From: Corynebacterium sp. | GTDB taxonomy: Bacteria; Actinomycetota; Actinomycetes; Mycobacteriales; Mycobacteriaceae | DNA: 5,553 bases | Direction of reading: 5' to 3' | Assembly: GCF_030530965.1 (NCBI RefSeq) | Contig: NZ_JAUMTY010000078.1 | Span: 1-5,553, forward strand | Shown: piece after piece, positions 3,398 to 5,553 of the stretch | Position numbering within the stretch: position 1 is the first letter of the stretch | Layout: the number at the start of each line of letters is the position of its first letter | Notes under the pieces: model-generated | What the model was told of the DNA's origin: nothing | What the model saw: only the letters and a program-made list of their open reading frames with translations | Databases searched by the model: none | Position numbers and translations under genes: made by a program

Positions 3398-5553
3398 TTA
3401 TGTCGGCGGAACCGGTTGGCGGGCAGCGCTAATCAGTTCCTTCGTGTACTCATGCTGAGGATCGCGATATATCTGATCACTCGTTCCCTTTTCGACGATT
3501 CGCCCGTTCTTCATCACAGCGACCGTGTCGCAAATGTGCCGCACAACGTCAAGATCGTGCGACAAGAACACCATTGTCAGGCCATAGTCTTCGGCAAGCT
3601 CGTCGAGAAGCGCAATGACGCGGTTCCGCACGGTGACGTCCAACGCCGAAACGGGCTCGTCGGCAAGAAGAATCTGAGGGTGGGTAGTCAGCGCGCGGGC
3701 AAGTGAAATCCGCTGACGTTGGCCACCACTGAAATGATGAGGGAACCGATCTATTGCCGACAGGTCCAGCCCTACCTGCTCAAGCACGGTGACTATGCGG
3801 TCGCGCTGCTTGTCTCGGGGGAGGGGATGCTGTTGCGCACGCAGTGGTTCGGCCAGCGAATCGCCGATAGTCATCGTGGGATCCAAGGAACCACGCGGGT
3901 CCTGGAAGACAACCTGCCCATAGGGGCTCATATCGTGCGGATTGGTAATGGCGTGCCCGTCGACACGGACATCGCCGGATGTCGGCCGGGTGAGCCCCGC
4001 CATGATCTTCAGCAGGGTAGTTTTCCCCGATCCAGATTCGCCGACGATGCCAAGGCGTTCGCCCCGGTGGATGTCTAATGTCACATCGTCGACAGCAGTG
4101 ATTGCCGACGACGGCCCGAAGCGGTTCTGACGTTGATCGAATACCTGGCTTACATGGCGGACCTGGAGAAGAGGATCGGTTGACGACGGCGTCGGGGAAG
4201 CCTCGTCGCGTGCATCATGTTCGGCGGACGCATCGTGACCCTGTGCATCGTGTTCGTCGCGAATGTCATGAACGTGCGCATTCTGAACCAGTATCGTTGT
4301 GTAGGAATCCCGAGGATGCTGCAAGATGCGCTCTGTCGGCCCGTATTCGCGCGGAACCCCATCCTTCAAGACCAGAATGTTGTCACACATGTTCGCAACG
4401 ACCGACAGATCATGCGTGATGAACAGCAGCGCGGTGTTGTTTTCGCGAACAAGCCGGTTGATCAGCATCAAAATAGACCGCTGAACTGTGACATCCAAGG
4501 CAGTTGTTGGCTCGTCGCAAATGAGAAGCTCAGGGTCATTCGCAAACGCCATCGCGATAAGAACTCGCTGGCGTTGGCCCCCAGAGAGCTCAAACGGATA
4601 CGAATAGTAAGCGCGCTCGGGGAGCCCCACTGACTCAAGAAGCTCACGGACTTTAGCGTCACGCTCCCGTCGGCTGTGACCAGACGAACGTCGGTTCCGG
4701 CCAGTACGCTGGTCCTCTCGTGTGCCGGCCCGACATGCGCGTTCGATTTGTTTGCCCACGGTCATGAGCGGATTCAGCGCAGTCATAGGCTCCTGGAAAA
4801 CCATCGACATGCGCACGCTCCGGAACTGACTGAGGGTGCTATCGGCAGCGCCCACAATTTCGTTGCCAGCGAACATGATCGATCCGGACGGGCGCACATC
4901 GTCAGGTAAAAGCCCCATGATCGCCAGCGCCGTTAACGATTTCCCCGACCCGGATTCGCCGATGAGCCCGAGCCTGGCACCGGGCTCAAGACTGAAGCTC
5001 AGAGAGTCCACTAATCGACGCGCGTTCGTGGCAGCATCTGCAGAACGCGGAGTGGTCAATGACAGGTCTTTCACTTGCAAAATTGCCGACGACGATTCGT
5101 CCGCGACTGGATCAGGCGACGAATTTAGCAACGCCTCCTCTGATTTCGGCCCCCGCTCAGGCTCTTCATGAGCCGCGCTCACGGCAGGAGCGTCGTACAT
5201 TGCCCGGTGGGAGAACGGATCGAGGATGTCGCGAAGCCCGTCGCCGAGAAGATTGAACCCCAGCACTGTGAGGGCGATAGCGAGCCCCGGCCATAGAGCC
5301 AGCTCCGCGTGCGAATCGAGGAAAACCTGAGAGTCCTGGAGCATCCGGCCCCATGAGGCCTGCGGCGGCGGTGTCCCCAGTCCTAGAAATGACAACCCCG
5401 CCTCAGCCAGAATGGCGAGCGCCACGGAAACCGTCGCCTGGACAATGATGAGGCCGGTAATTCCACGTACGATATGCTTCGTCGCAATGGAAAACCACCC
5501 CATTCCCGCACTTCGCGCGGCCAAAATGTAGTCCTGGCTGAGGACTTGGCGGG
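3398..5553 (-). CDS. Peptide/nickel-type ABC transporter, fused permease and double ATPase (5' end outside window)
   Basis: At least 717 residues are visible and the reading frame stays open to the right edge, so the true start lies outside. Residue numbers here count from the TTG at 5524. Residues from just before 1 to about 107 are the C-terminal third of a DppC/OppC-type permease: the coupling motif YILAARSAGMG, membrane segments near 22-44 and 74-96, then SFLGLG, SWG and NLLGDGLRDILDP. ATPase domain 1 (about 148-410, DppD-like) has Walker A GESGSGKS (189-196), Q244, signature LSGGQRQR (313-320), Walker B LLICDE (333-338) and H371. ATPase domain 2 (about 452-700, DppF-like) has Walker A GESGSGKT (495-502), Q541, signature FSGGQRQR (598-605), Walker B ILLADE (618-623) and H656. 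Both nucleotide sites look intact. Linkers are hydrophilic: 108-147, and a His/Asp-rich 415-449. The protein probably imports peptides or a similar solute together with a second permease and a binding protein encoded outside. The substrate cannot be told from this sequence. Confidence 0.92.
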   Translation of the reverse strand, partial: RQVLSQDYILAARSAGMGWFSIATKHIVRGITGLIIVQATVSVALAILAEAGLSFLGLGTPPPQASWGRMLQDSQVFLDSHAELALWPGLAIALTVLGFNLLGDGLRDILDPFSHRAMYDAPAVSAAHEEPERGPKSEEALLNSSPDPVADESSSAILQVKDLSLTTPRSADAATNARRLVDSLSFSLEPGARLGLIGESGSGKSLTALAIMGLLPDDVRPSGSIMFAGNEIVGAADSTLSQFRSVRMSMVFQEPMTALNPLMTVGKQIERACRAGTREDQRTGRNRRSSGHSRRERDAKVRELLESVGLPERAYYSYPFELSGGQRQRVLIAMAFANDPELLICDEPTTALDVTVQRSILMLINRLVRENNTALLFITHDLSVVANMCDNILVLKDGVPREYGPTERILQHPRDSYTTILVQNAHVHDIRDEHDAQGHDASAEHDARDEASPTPSSTDPLLQVRHVSQVFDQRQNRFGPSSAITAVDDVTLDIHRGERLGIVGESGSGKTTLLKIMAGLTRPTSGDVRVDGHAITNPHDMSPYGQVVFQDPRGSLDPTMTIGDSLAEPLRAQQHPLPRDKQRDRIVTVLEQVGLDLSAIDRFPHHFSGGQRQRISLARALTTHPQILLADEPVSALDVTVRNRVIALLDELAEDYGLTMVFLSHDLDVVRHICDTVAVMKNGRIVEKGTSDQIYRDPQHEYTKELISAARQPVPPT
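4211..4256 (-). repeat. In-gene repeat encoding His-Asp-Ala units in the linker between the ATPase domains
   Basis: On the plus strand TGCATCATGTTCG (4211-4223) recurs with one change at 4244-4256, 33 bp apart, and a related GCATCGTG sits between them at 4230-4237. On the coding strand these give EHDA, GHDA and EHDA within about 14 residues. The period of 33 bp equals 11 codons, so growth by in-frame duplication is plausible. The unit lies in the non-conserved linker and keeps the frame. Confidence 0.5.

Noticed and set aside
4102..4633. Plus-strand frames of 105 and 138 aa opposite the ABC gene
   Set aside because: Shadows of conserved ATPase codons; no start signals or domains.
5522..5524. 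TTG as the start codon of the ABC transporter
   Set aside because: The frame continues upstream to the window edge and encodes the preceding part of the permease coupling motif (QDYI before LAARSAG), so this is an internal leucine.

Overview
The window (about 55-60% GC by eye) looks like chromosomal DNA from a moderately high-GC actinobacterium, most likely Corynebacterium or a close relative. The reasons are a lipoprotein with an SPSGNI-x-C type domain, a FadB2-type 3-hydroxyacyl-CoA dehydrogenase, a corynebacterial-style degenerate J-domain membrane protein, a fused peptide-type ABC transporter, and a Gram-positive/mycobacterial-type LexA-box-like palindrome. The species call is inference from protein style, not from a database search.

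Layout, left to right. Bases 1-343 hold perhaps the last codons of a gene entering from the left, a palindrome matching the CGAAC-N4-GTTCG SOS-box core (56-71), a possible 52-codon small ORF (82-240), and a short dyad (184-200). A plus-strand lipoprotein gene (344-1120) follows, with a lipobox, a long low-complexity linker and a six-cysteine C-terminal domain. A 188-bp gap (1121-1308) with a dyad, a 16-bp tandem repeat and a purine-rich ribosome binding site leads to fadB2 (1309-2232, plus strand). fadB2 overlaps by 8 bp, tail to tail, a minus-strand gene (2225-3343) for a four-helix membrane protein with a J-like domain that lacks HPD. Just upstream of that gene on the same strand is a very large ABC transporter gene (3398-5553) that runs off the right end. 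It encodes the end of a DppC-type permease fused to two complete DppD/DppF-type ATPase domains.

How they relate. The ABC gene and the J-like gene have the same orientation, are 54 bp apart and lack a clear U-tract terminator between them, so they may be co-transcribed. The lipoprotein and fadB2 are on the plus strand, but the gap between them carries its own regulatory-looking sequence, so fadB2 probably has its own promoter. No mobile element, CRISPR array, tRNA or rRNA was seen. The most notable items are the permease-NBD-NBD fusion with its His/Asp-rich linker, and the LexA-like box followed by an uncharacterised small ORF.
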